From NCBI RefSeq assembly GCF_000472865.1, contig NZ_AXAP01000019.1:47971-111970 (forward strand): a stretch of 64,000 nt of DNA, given 5' to 3'. The notes beneath the pieces were generated by a model that worked only from the letters and a program-made list of their open reading frames with translations, made no database searches and had not been told where the DNA came from. The position numbers and the translations under genes were made by a program. Positions 38,309 through 46,930 of this stretch are shown piece after piece. Origin of the DNA: Bradyrhizobium elkanii WSM2783 (lineage in GTDB: Bacteria > Pseudomonadota > Alphaproteobacteria > Rhizobiales > Xanthobacteraceae). Position 1 is the first letter of the stretch, and the number at the start of each line of letters is the position of its first letter.

Positions 38309-38539
38309 TGGATTGCCTGTTCAGTCGTGCAGAGGGCTGTTACTGAGCTTTGCGACTAGGGCGCGTACTAAAGGCGTAGATGTCAGTTTCTAATGGCCAA
38401 GCGGACAGATCGCGATCAATTTGAAACTTTACCTCTCGTGACCCAAGGGCGACGTGCGCATGACCGAGGAACGCTAAATCTCTCAATACATGTTGACGAG
38501 CGGCGGCTCGAGGGAGCCGCACGCTGCCAAGCTTTCGTG

Positions 38540-38875
38540 TCACCACCGGTTGTAGTCACTCCAGCCGTAAGAGAAGTCGGGGTAGTAATAGGTCGGATAG
38601 CGCCAATATGAATTATAGGTCGGATAGCGCCAGTACGAATTATAGGTGGGATAGTCCCAGTACGAAGGATAGGGATAATCATTCGGCGTGCGTTGCACGC
38701 CGCGCGTCCCCCGATCCCGCCGCACCCGATAGCGCACGTCCGTCTTTACGGCTGCTACCGCCGCCTTGATCGACGTGCCATTGATCGGCGCAGCAGACGA
38801 TTTGGCCGTGGTGGCAACTGCGATAGGAACGGCAATTGCGAGCGCAATCGCAAGGCTGCGGACTTGAATCTTCAT
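38540..38875 (-). CDS. Small exported Tyr/Trp/Pro-rich repeat protein
   Basis: A 111-residue protein with a clear signal peptide (MKIQVRSLAIALAIAVPIAV, cleavage after SSA) and a C-terminus rich in Tyr, Trp, Pro and Asn made of a nine-residue repeat SYWRYPTYN (first unit SYWDYPTYN, last unit SYWRYPTYY). ATG 38875 begins the signal peptide; the open frame extends 29 codons upstream through the dispersed 60-bp element. Likely periplasmic or cell-surface. No family is recognised. Confidence 0.7.
   Translation of the reverse strand: MKIQVRSLAIALAIAVPIAVATTAKSSAAPINGTSIKAAVAAVKTDVRYRVRRDRGTRGVQRTPNDYPYPSYWDYPTYNSYWRYPTYNSYWRYPTYYYPDFSYGWSDYNRW
38591..38671. repeat. Three 27-bp tandem repeats inside the small exported protein
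   Basis: Units at 38591-38617, 38618-38644 and 38645-38671 each begin ggt(c/g)ggatag. The first two differ at two bases; the third is more diverged. They encode the nine-residue YWRYPTYNS repeat on the minus strand. Confidence 0.9.
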
Positions 38876-38918
38876 GGTAGCTCCTGTTCGTGTAAAAGAT
38901 GACTCCCACCACCCGACG

Positions 38919-38980
38919 AGAATGACCTTGCAACGCCGGCGAGGGAAATCATCTCTCGCCATAGAGTCGATAGACGATCG
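38919..38980 (-). repeat. Dispersed ~60-bp element, copy B
   Basis: Inverse orientation to copy A at 33138-33198 with near identity (tatcgactctatggcgagag, atttccctcgccggcgttgc). It lies about 45 bases upstream of the signal-peptide start of the small exported protein and could carry its promoter or leader. Confidence 0.8.
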
Positions 38981-39171
38981 TTATTGCCACCGAGCCGCGT
39001 GATGCCGTAGCGAGCTATGCCACCAGCCGTATCTGCAGAAACTTCTAAACTCGTTGTCGCCCTTGGACCAATCGAGGTTGCGCGTGCCAATGCGCCGCCG
39101 TCCTTGACCATGACGGCGCTCCTACAGCGGATTTGTCGTGCGCCACGTCGCCGACCGGATGCCGGACCGAT

Positions 39172-39203
39172 GTAAGAGAGGGAAAGACATCGCCATTTTG
39201 CAG
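39172..39203 (-). repeat. 32-bp inverted duplicate of the redoxin gene start
   Basis: The complement of this stretch is identical to 34222-34253, the codons just after the start of the redoxin gene (LQNGDVFPSL). Sequence on either side differs, so this is a short recombination footprint or the last remnant of a second redoxin copy. Confidence 0.85.
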
Positions 39204-39470
39204 ATAGGGCAGGATGCCTACAGAGAAAATTTCAGAAAATCCGGAACTGCATGGGTAACGACCAAGCTGTTCTTGCACACTCAGGTCGTCTGGTGGGCGA
39301 AGCCAAGTCCCCGACCCGCCACTCGATCCGAGCTGACCCGGACACGTTACGTCGCCTCTTGGCCCTTCAGAGACCTGACAACAGCCGGTCACTACGTCTG
39401 CTGTTCAGCGTAGACCGGAAGTGACGGCTTGGCCGCCAAAAAAACTGCGCTCATGACCCGTTGCGGAAGC

Positions 39471-40010
39471 GGTCGGCTTGAGGGGCGCTCCCTACACCTT
39501 CGTATCATTCCCTGGCCCCTTTGGATGGCCGGCGCATTACCCACGTACAATTGAGCGGCTGACCGCGATCGTCCTAGGCTGTACGCGTAAGAAAAGCGGA
39601 CAGACCCATGCAGTGCGACGGTGGAAAAGGATGATCGACGAACGGCGACGATAGTACCAACAGGAGACTACGATGCCCCATTGCTCCGATAATCTTAGAT
39701 CTGGCAGTGCCGCGCGATGCGCAGTGTGTGATGGCAAGTTTGGTCTCGTCCGGCACTACGCGTGGCGAACCCCGCTTTGTTCCAAGAAGTGCGTCGATCG
39801 TTTCAGAACCCGCAGGGAAAGTGATCGCAATTGGGTGAGCTGGCTCCAAATCACCTTCGACCAGCCGCCCGAGAACCGCGCGAGGGCTTTATGACGGTCC
39901 AGATCTCACAACGATACAAGGAATATTTAGAGACAGCACAGACTTTGCTCCGCGCCGCCAAAAACATGACCGACTCAGCGATTGCGGGTCAGCTCAAGGC
40001 CTTGGCCGCT
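39471..40010 (+). repeat. Two-gene small-protein cassette, copy 2 of 3
   Basis: Leader, gene A and gene B as in 60247-60830, with high similarity to that copy. The match ends inside gene B at about 40005, where unrelated sequence replaces its last codons. Confidence 0.85.
39673..39894 (+). CDS. Small four-cysteine protein, cassette gene A copy 2
   Basis: A 73-residue protein, MPHCSDNLRSGSAARCAVCD, then GKFGLVRHYAWRTPLCSKKC and a basic/helical tail ending PENRARAL. C-x2-C and C-x3-C pairs suggest one zinc site. ATG 39673 follows AGGAG by six bases. Its stop overlaps the ATG of gene B (ATGA), so the pair is translationally coupled. No known family recognised. Confidence 0.75.
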   Translation: MPHCSDNLRSGSAARCAVCDGKFGLVRHYAWRTPLCSKKCVDRFRTRRESDRNWVSWLQITFDQPPENRARAL

Positions 40011-40079
40011 AACATGTCACGTTTTGAAGGGTGTCAGCTCGCGAGAAAGAAGCATGCCTCTCGAATTCTGCACCATTGA
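39891..40079 (+). CDS. Small helical protein, cassette gene B copy 2 (C-terminus replaced)
   Basis: The first 38 residues (MTVQISQRYKEYLETAQTLL, then NMTDSAIAGQLKALA) match copy 3; the remaining residues (ANMSRFEGCQ...) are unrelated because of a junction near 40005. Translation is coupled to gene A by an ATGA overlap. Function unknown and this copy may be impaired. Confidence 0.6.
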   Translation: MTVQISQRYKEYLETAQTLLRAAKNMTDSAIAGQLKALAANMSRFEGCQLARKKHASRILHH

Positions 40080-40251
40080 AGCGCTGAACCTGCGCCCCGG
40101 CTCCAAGGATCTGGAAGCATTCAACGTCGAGCGTGTGCGCGGCTACCTCGAGTGCAATCTCGGCTGCACAAAGAAGGAAGTGATCCACGCGCTAGGCCTG
40201 AATCAGCGCACGGTGGCCAAGGCCATCAAGATCATCCGCGCACGATCGTGA
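40054..40251 (+). CDS. Small helix-turn-helix-like protein
   Basis: A 65-residue protein from ATG 40054: MPLEFCTIEALNLRPGSKDL, then EAFNVERVRGYLECNLGCTK, KEVIHALGLNQRTVAKAIKI. The second half has the look of a winged or simple helix-turn-helix (KKEVIHALGLNQRTVAKAI). It could be a small DNA-binding protein or the N-terminal part of a larger regulator. It overlaps the replaced tail of gene B copy 2. Confidence 0.55.
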   Translation: MPLEFCTIEALNLRPGSKDLEAFNVERVRGYLECNLGCTKKEVIHALGLNQRTVAKAIKIIRARS

Positions 40252-40403
40252 ACTTATGGCCCCAGCGCGGCCAGTCACGAGCTTTTTATTCCGTCGTTAC
40301 CGCCTGCAGAGCTTCAAAGTTGGGGCTGAGATACCAATTCACGATTGAATTATTATCATCATCTAATAGCAGACATGTTCTCTAACTAATGTTTGGAGCG
40401 AAT

Positions 40404-40596
40404 ATGGGCGAAGTTGTTCGATTTGTCCCCAAAGTCTGAGCGCGAGCGGGCCCGTCTAATTGCAGAAGCCCGCGCGATATATGACAGCATCTTTCCGCCG
40501 GCTGATCCAGCCAGCGAGCAGCAGGACAACGCACCGATAAGTCATAAGGTCAGCGGCCCCATTGCCCATCGTAGCGACGGGGTTCTCCTGTCGTGA
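40404..40596 (+). pseudogene. Small hypothetical protein, probable one-base insertion near the start
   Basis: ATG 40404 reads MGEVVRFVPK then stops at 40437, while the adjacent frame from a TTG at 40393 continues SERERARLIAEARAIYDSIF, PPADPASEQQ to 40596. Removing one G at about 40434 joins them into MGEVVRFVPKSERERARLIA, a more natural start. Either the gene is frameshifted or translation begins at the TTG. No family assigned. Confidence 0.5.
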
Positions 40597-40802
40597 TCAA
40601 GATCATCGCCTTGCTCTGCAGTCTCTCCTCTCCGGAAAATTGCCACGAGCAGACCGTCACCACCTCGGACTTCGCTGACGTCTCGATGCAGTCCTGCCTG
40701 ATGGGCGCGCCGCAGCTTGCCGAGTGGATGAAGCAGCATCCCGCCGAGCGCCTAGCGGCGTGGCACTGCGTGATTGGCAAACAGGATGGCAGGGGAGCTT
40801 AG
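40593..40802 (+). CDS. Small hypothetical protein coupled to the preceding frame
   Basis: A 69-residue protein (MIKIIALLCSLSSPENCHEQ, then DVSMQSCLMGAPQLAEWMKQ, HPAERLAAWHC) whose GTG start overlaps the stop of the previous frame (GTGA). Three or four cysteines and the length suggest a small soluble protein. Function unknown. Confidence 0.6.
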   Translation: MIKIIALLCSLSSPENCHEQTVTTSDFADVSMQSCLMGAPQLAEWMKQHPAERLAAWHCVIGKQDGRGA

Positions 40803-41284
40803 GGAGGAAAGCCGCTTCCACGGGTGCTTTGAAATCGCTTAATCACAATGGCTGCGATTTCAGGCCTATGCACCTGGTCTGCATCGGTCCGGCTGCCGTT
40901 GTGGCCGTTGTCCGGGTTCAGCGAGGCGTCCAGCTCATCAACTTCGTGGCCCTTGTCGTCGATGCCGTTTCGATTTGAGACAATAGCGTGGCGGCACGCT
41001 TGTCGAGATCATCGACTTTTGCGAGATTGCCGCGGTGCGAACGTCTCGTTTCTTTCGCTGGCCGAAATTTTGGCAAGCAAATCGGCAAAGTTTATCATTT
41101 TGCCTCCCAGTGCCGCCGTCGCCTGTGCCCCAGGAACGCTGGCGAGCGCCACCGGAGGCACTTGCGTGATGTGGATTGTCATTCGGCGTCCAAAATTTGC
41201 ACGCCGATTGACACGCCGGCACGAACTGTACTTCTTCCACTTCGGAATGATCGTTCGCGGCTTTTCACAACTGACGTCGCGAGC
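40803..41284. other. No clear gene (about 480 bases)
   Basis: Short frames on both strands. A minus-strand segment (MTIHITQVPPVALASVPGAQ, then ALGGKMINFADLLAKIS) looks protein-like but is embedded in frames that also cover the IS66 remnant; I cannot assign it. Confidence 0.35.
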
Positions 41285-41544
41285 AAAACAACTGCCGCGG
41301 CGACAATCCGTGCCGTCGGGCTCCTGAACAAACCGAGCCGACGCTCGCCACGATCTCCGCAACGATCCGCGCCTTGTCCTCGTCGCTCCACCGCCGCCGA
41401 CGCCCCAGCTCCGGTGAACACCTCAAGCCGTCGTAGTGTGCACACCGGTGGCAAGTTTCCAGCCAGCGACAGCGTAGGCCGCGCTTCCTCGCGGCGTAGC
41501 GTCCCTTCGCACAGCCGATCCACAGCCGTTTTGATGGTCAGCAC
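41285..41544 (-). pseudogene. IS66-family accessory protein (TnpA/OrfA), remnant
   Basis: The frame from 41544 reads LSLAGNLPPVCTLRRLEVFT, GAG, which is the N-terminus of the IS66 TnpA protein; the next family segment (RRRRWSDEDKARIVAEI) is in another frame after a shift. The rest of IS66 (tnpB, tnpC) is absent. Confidence 0.7.
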
Positions 41545-41879
41545 CCCTGTGACAAGGTGTGCTTTCGATCTCGACGATGAGTTCTCACCGATCCGGCAGC
41601 ACCCTCATCGGCACGCCGAGAGCGCGTCCCATGCGCTCGGCGGGGACCACCGTGCGTTCCGTGGTCTGCCAGTCAGCAAACAGGAGCATGGCTGTCGCGC
41701 GCGACAATGCTCAGCTCCGCCTCGCGCGTTGGTAGCTCCAAACAAGGCGGAGACGATTGAGGGGCGCCCGCTATGGGAAGTCAGCCTTGACCTTCGATCT
41801 TTGGAGGTCAGCAGGAGTCTGTTTCATCACCCGCGGCAACCGGCAAGTGCAGAGCCAACGGAAGAGACGGGAACGCCGC

Positions 41880-42697
41880 TCAGTGCCGGCCAAAGGTTAC
41901 ACTCTCGGTTAGCGTAGATGACACAGCTGGAATTTGTTGGCCCTGCGTAGCAGCCGCCACCGCGTTTCGGGTGTTGTTGAAGACCTCCTCGATCCTCTTC
42001 GAAGAATTCATCTGCGTAAGAAGAACGGTCATCAGCTGACTATGTAGTTCATCCGATTCTTCGACGACCTGGCCGGCCGCTGCTGAGCTCAGGATGAGTG
42101 TGTTCTCACTCATTTGAATGGGTGCAAGTCCGTGTGAGTAAGTCCTGAAACGTCGTTCATAGGGGTTGCGGCGTGAGGCTTCGATGACTACGAGCTGGAC
42201 GCGTGCTCCGGAAGTCTTGAGTTTCGAAAGGAGGAGGTCAATGCTCACACCTTGTCGACGAACATCCTCTTCATACCAGATCTTCGCATCGACTGGGATT
42301 AAATAGTTTCACCGTCAGATTGAACGCCGAAACCTCCGAAATAGATCAGCACAATCGAGTTCAAATGTACTTTCTTGCACTTAGATCATCGATTGCGCGG
42401 GTCATGTCGCGGCGAGTCGCATTGTCAACGGCGTCCACCAGGAAGCCGTTCTTTCGAAGAGTATCTGTCAAACCTTCCGCATCGCGTGCCATTTGGGAAA
42501 GAGGAGAGTCGGCATCGGGATAGTTTGAATTACCAATCACTAGAGCTAGCCGATTCGAGTTGTGCCGATTCACCCAACGAGTTGGGCGCGCTCATGGGTT
42601 GGCCATGAGCCTTCTCCAGCCGTATTGTCTTGCCGAGGCCGGCCGAGAGCAGGCCGAGCAGGACTGCAACGCCGACCAGTATTCTGGGAACCGTCAT
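41880..42697 (-). pseudogene. Caspase-like (peptidase C14) protein, multiply frameshifted
   Basis: Reading down the minus strand: an N-terminal hydrophobic anchor (MTVPRILVGVAVLLGLLSAG), the caspase p20 start (RLALVIGNSNYPDADSPLSQ, ARDAEGLTDTLRKNGF), a core strand (NSIVLIYFGGFGVQSDGET), then LIPVDAKIW, VQLVVIEASRRNPYERRFRT and ALILSS-like NTLILSSAAAGQVVEE. Frames change at least three times. The positions of the catalytic histidine (GHG reads GFG) and cysteine (reads A-S-R) are not catalytic, as in pseudo-caspase relatives. Non-functional as it stands. Confidence 0.75.
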
Positions 42698-42751
42698 CTC
42701 ATTATGAGCTCCAGTTCAGCGTGGAAACGCTCCTCTCCGCCGTGGCGTCCT

Positions 42752-43114
42752 TCAGCTGCGTCGCGCCGTCCAGTAGCCCGAGCATCGCGCAGTTCCTGAG
42801 TGGCCGTTCCAGGTCCCCTGGCCGGACGTTGCGAACAATTTGCCTGCACCCGAGGCATATTTATCCTGGACCGTCACTGAAGCGCGAACCGCGCCGGATT
42901 TTGCGACGTAACCTCGAAATCTCACGAGGTTGGGATGCGTGACAATTCCGCCGGTCACATCGACAGTAAACCTGTAACTGGAATCGCAGGTTCCTCGTTG
43001 CGTTATGAAGACGAGGTCCCGGGAGCCGTCGTATGCTGAGCGTCCGTATGCTGCCGGTGCAAAGGCAATGAAGTAGCTTGTCGCTGCGATCAGAAGCGAA
43101 CGCTTTGTCACCAT
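42752..43114 (-). CDS. Small exported hypothetical protein
   Basis: A 120-residue protein from ATG 43114 with a signal peptide (MVTKRSLLIAATSYFIAFAP, cleavage near AYG) and a compact domain with paired cysteines (TQRGTCDSSYRFTVDV; SGTARCSGYWTARRS), probably one disulfide. The G-W-G-like repeats (GQGTWNGHSGTARCSGYW) suggest a small beta-rich periplasmic domain. No named family. Intact among pseudogenes. Confidence 0.7.
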   Translation of the reverse strand: MVTKRSLLIAATSYFIAFAPAAYGRSAYDGSRDLVFITQRGTCDSSYRFTVDVTGGIVTHPNLVRFRGYVAKSGAVRASVTVQDKYASGAGKLFATSGQGTWNGHSGTARCSGYWTARRS

Positions 43115-43284
43115 AGTTCTCCAAACTTGGCTAAAGCAGATCATGTGTTCGAGCGTTGGCGCCAACCGAGGTAATCGCCATCACCGGCCAAGAGTATGCT
43201 CGTAAGCGGCAGTGGCTGAGAGACCGATTGCGCTCCCCGCATAAACGGGAAGCGCCAGTTATGGGCGAGCAGATTATTCATTGG

Positions 43285-43415
43285 TGAAGTCTACGACCGG
43301 AAAAATGGCGAGAGTCCCCCGCGTCTTCACCGGCTCCCCGCAGGCTCACCAGTAAGCCTGACCCACTCTTGGCTTCGAGATCGTCGCCGTCAGTGATCAG
43401 TTTCCGTTGATCCTT
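43285..43415 (-). pseudogene. Fragment homologous to the 3' end of the exported-protein gene at 57545
   Basis: QRKLITDGDDLEAKSGSGLL here matches QRKLITDGNDIAAKSEAGLL at the end of the protein encoded at 57545-58639. After a one-frame shift the match continues to the terminal VVDFTNE versus VVGFTNE. Only the tail of the gene is present, in inverse orientation. Confidence 0.75.
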
Positions 43416-43579
43416 CAGGATAGCGATGACGCCGGTGCCGAGGTCGACCACACCGTTTTTGGCAAGTGCTTCCGTGAGTCGAAGCGACAGCGGATCAAAG
43501 CAGCTGGGAAGCGTAAGCTGCCTTGCTTCGTAAGAAAATGGAAATGCTGTAACGCGCCCTGAGCGCTCCTGACTCTTCC

Positions 43580-44921
43580 TCATAGCGGCAGCGCTAACCG
43601 GATAGTCAGGTCGCAATCCTCATTCCTTTCTGCCGAGATCCGTCCACGATGAGCCTCTATAATACGCCGGCTTATGAGTACGCCTAAACTCATTCCAGAG
43701 TCTCTCGCGGTGAACAATGGATCGAACAAACGATTCATATCGTTTGTGTTTGTTCCTGAGCCACCACCGCAATGACGAAATGTCGTTAACATTTCGACGT
43801 CGTCAGCACGGCACGATATTTCCAGCCTTCGCGGCCGGCCGTGCACATCCTTCATCGCATCGATGCCGTTTCGCAGCAGGTTGAAAACAACCTGCTGTAG
43901 CTGCAAGCGATCTCCCCTCAGCTCCGGCAACCCTTCATCGATATAGGCACGCACGGAAATGGATGACTTCTCGAGCTCGTCACGAAACATGCCTAATACT
44001 TCCAAAATGACGCCGTCGATCCTGATGAAGCTGAGGCTCGCATGAGCCACCGTTGGCCAGCACTTCCAATCCACCCTCGATCGCAACATCGCGCTTTCCT
44101 TTGTTTACAAACCTGGTTAGCAGCTTCGACCGCCTTGGATATCTCCATTGGACATCTTGACAGCCAACAGCGGCAGGCCTCCACGCTGGTTATCAGCACA
44201 GTCCGTGGTTGTTCACCTCGTGCACGATCGAGCCGGCAAGCTCGCCCAAAGCCGCCAGGCGCGAAGCGGTCGAAAGCTCAGGCGGAGTTTCGGCAAACAA
44301 CCGTTCGGCGGCCTTCCGTTCTGTAATGTCGATGACGATTCCTCAATACAGGAGATCTCCATCCTCGTTCGTCTCCGGATGACCCTCCGAGTAGACGTGA
44401 CGCACCCGTATTTGTCGCGCGAGATCATCGGTTAATCGAATGTTGGCCAGAACCGCGGCAGCTTGGATTGCGATGGCGCTGAAGCTTTCGATGGAGGTTG
44501 CTCCGAAGCTCTCGCCTTGATCCGCTTCTAGGTAGATCAGATCCACTGTTTCTCCTTGATACCTTAGAGGTATCTGCAGGACGGAAAGCTCGACGCCATC
44601 AAACCTAGAAAGAACCTCGTTCATCGAAATGGGATCGGGCATCCTGGCAGCATGCTCAAGAGCACCATCGTCCAACGCAAGCCGCGAGGAGGAAAGCCGA
44701 ATACCCCTCACAGCGTTCTCTGCCCAGTTCGACGTGGCGAACCGTAAAAACTGACCGTTCTGGTTGAATAGCACAGCCCCAACCGACGCTCGTGACGGCT
44801 GAAGAGCGATTCTGAGGAGCGCCTTTGCAATATCTGCTCGGCTTCTCGCCTCGAGATGAGCCAAGGTCGCTGTTTTCTCTTCTTCAACTCTTTCGCCCTG
44901 TACACTTATCGACACCGCCAA
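43580..44921 (-). pseudogene. Sensor histidine kinase, frameshifted
   Basis: The N-terminal half (44343-44921) is a GAF/PAS-like sensor segment (ASVGAVLFNQNGQFLRFATS; TVDLIYLEADQGESFGATSI). The C-terminal half (43580-44089) is a histidine kinase ATPase domain with the N-box VVFNLLRNGIDAMKD, but the G1 region reads RHCGGGSG after a shift, and GMSLGVLISRRIIEAHRGRI follows. The His-box region between them is disrupted. It resembles the C-terminal parts of the two hybrid kinases at 140 and 7230 and may derive from a relative. Confidence 0.75.
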
Positions 44922-45999
44922 TTTGGTCTCGCGGGTTTTGCGGAAGACATCATTGCTGAAGATGACTCATGAGAAGTTTCCAGGTGATCGAGCAATATCG
45001 TCGCCCTTCTCGTTGAGAGCGAGGTGTCTCGCATCCAGGATGTCACCATCCCAGAGTGCGAGCACATGCTGAAATGAAAATTGGGAATGCTGCCGATAAG
45101 GACTGGTTATCGGGCGGTAACAGCAACTCTCAATCTACAGCGGCAGTCTGAAATCTTCCCGTCAGCATTTGGTGCACGCGTGGGAAGCAGTTCAGTCAAT
45201 GCCCCCGGCTCGGATTTAGCTTTGCCTTCGAACGTTACCCGCCCCGCTATAGTCGATACCGCATACTGAAGTTTCATTTTGCGAGACGTCGAGCCCGACG
45301 CACCGCGCTCATGGTAGCGCTGGGAATCGGTTGATCGCGAGAGCTCGACGATAATAGGACGACCTTAGTCCAGAATCGTCGATCGCAATTACGTCATAGT
45401 TTCCAAATTTGCATGCCGAACGACACCGTCGTGCGAACGCTGCACATCCAAGACGGGATGACGGATGACGGCTTCGGATATCGCCGGAAAGCCTGGCGCG
45501 CGTCGATGTGGTTGCCCAACAGCTCCTGGAGACGCTCCTAGAGCCCGACTGCCATGATCGAGTCGCTGTTGGAAGACGAAGTCGACCCGCGTCGGATCCT
45601 GGGGATAGATCGTCGGAGCAAAGCCGCTGCTTCGCCCGAAACACGTCTAGTCCATCCGGGCGAAAGTTTCAGGTGGATGGTCAGCTTCGAGGTCGTGCTC
45701 GGTTCAATCTCTGGCATCCAGTAATCTCCCTCGCGCTCAACCCCCGTGGTTCGCGGACGTCAAAACCGGTTAAGCCGGTCAGGCCATTCGACTGCGCTGA
45801 TACGTGGCAAAATGTTCCATTCAGATGCGCCAACGGCATCGAAACGATAACCGATTGTAATTGGCGAAGCTGCTACGGATGCATTGTATCACGCGATAGG
45901 CGCGCCACCGACTTTATTGAGCACTAGCCGTTGGCAATCAATCTAGAAAGAGCTCTCGACCCACACATCCGCGGCTGTCGATTTCAGGAGATCGGAAAC
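44922..45999. other. About 1.08 kb without an intact gene; holds an IS110 remnant
   Basis: Apart from the IS110-like fragment at 45115-45305 nothing is recognised. The last 80 bases lead into ccmC and contain its ribosome-binding site (AGGAG at 45986-45990). Confidence 0.45.
45115..45305 (-). pseudogene. IS110-family transposase N-terminal remnant
   Basis: VGLDVSQNETSVCGID resembles the start of IS110 DEDD transposases, and the following segment TFEGKAKSEPGALTELLPTR in an adjacent frame matches the next family region. The rest of the gene is missing. Confidence 0.5.
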
Positions 46000-46773
46000 T
46001 TGAAGGTCAGTTTCATCGCCTACGCCAATCCCACCAATTTTCTGCACGTTGCCGCGAAGCTGCTGCCGTGGCTGTGGGGGTTGACGGCGTTAGCCTTTGC
46101 GCTCGGCCTCTTCGGTGCGTTCACGGCACCACCCGACTACCAGCAGGGCGAGATGGTGCGCATCATGTACATTCACGTTCCGGCCGCCTGGGTGGCGATG
46201 CTGGCCTATACGCTGATGGCGATCTCGGCGGTCGGCTCGTTGGTTTGGCGCCATCCGCTTGCGAATGCGGCGCAGAAGGCTGCCGGGCCGCTCGGCGCCG
46301 CCTTCACTTTTACTTGCCTCGTCACCGGCTCCCTCTGGGGCAAGCCGATGTGGGGCACGTACTGGGTGTGGGACGCCCGGCTTACTTCCGTGCTGGTCCT
46401 TTTCCTGATCTATCTTGGTCTGATCGGACTCTGGCAGACAATCGAGGACACCAGCAGGGCCGCGCGGGCCGCATCGATCATGACGCTGGTCGGGTTCATC
46501 AATATTCCTATCGTCAAATTTTCGGTCGATTGGTGGAATACCCTCCACCAGCCAGCCTCTGTGTTCCGGATTGAAGGCTCGACGATCGCCGGCCCGATGC
46601 TATGGCCACTGCTCGTCATGTCGCTTGCATACACGCTTCTATTCGCGACGCTCCACGTTATGGCGATGCGCAACGAAATCATGCGGCGCCGCGCTCAGCG
46701 GCTCGCGATCATGCTGGCGGCCGTTGGCGAATCCGCTGGGGCCCGACTGCAATCGGTCGAAACTGTTTCCTGA
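46000..46773 (+). CDS. ccmC: Haem exporter membrane protein CcmC
   Basis: A 257-residue six-helix protein that presents haem to CcmE for c-type cytochrome maturation. The tryptophan-rich haem-handling motif is GTYWVWDARLTSVLVLFLIY, flanked by the histidine-containing MYIHVPAAWVAMLAY and WWNTLHQPAS. I start at TTG 46000 (MKVSFIAYANPT) because AGGAG lies nine bases upstream; the frame is open back to 45931. It heads the plus-strand ccmC-D-G-I-E-F-H run. Confidence 0.93.
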   Translation: MKVSFIAYANPTNFLHVAAKLLPWLWGLTALAFALGLFGAFTAPPDYQQGEMVRIMYIHVPAAWVAMLAYTLMAISAVGSLVWRHPLANAAQKAAGPLGAAFTFTCLVTGSLWGKPMWGTYWVWDARLTSVLVLFLIYLGLIGLWQTIEDTSRAARAASIMTLVGFINIPIVKFSVDWWNTLHQPASVFRIEGSTIAGPMLWPLLVMSLAYTLLFATLHVMAMRNEIMRRRAQRLAIMLAAVGESAGARLQSVETVS

Positions 46774-46780
46774 GCGTGCG

Positions 46781-46930
46781 ATGGCTCAGCATGGCGGGTT
46801 CATCGTGGCAGCTTATCTGGTGACGGGCACGATCCTGATCGGGACGATCGCGGCGGTCCTCTTCGACTATCGGCTTCAGCTGCATGCGCTGGCCCGCCTT
46901 GCACCAGGCCGTCTCGGCAATCGCTCATGA
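46781..46930 (+). CDS. ccmD: Haem exporter protein CcmD
   Basis: A 49-residue single-helix protein: MAQHGGFIVAAYLVTGTILI, GTIAAVLFDYRLQLHALARL. The pattern HGGFI..AY followed by one membrane helix and a basic cytoplasmic tail is diagnostic. CcmD stabilises the CcmABC-CcmE complex. It starts eight bases after ccmC and its stop overlaps the ccmG start (ATGA). Confidence 0.9.
   Translation: MAQHGGFIVAAYLVTGTILIGTIAAVLFDYRLQLHALARLAPGRLGNRS

Noticed and set aside
38591-38671. Direct repeats that could suggest a CRISPR array
   Set aside because: The units are contiguous with no spacers and encode a repeat in a secreted protein.
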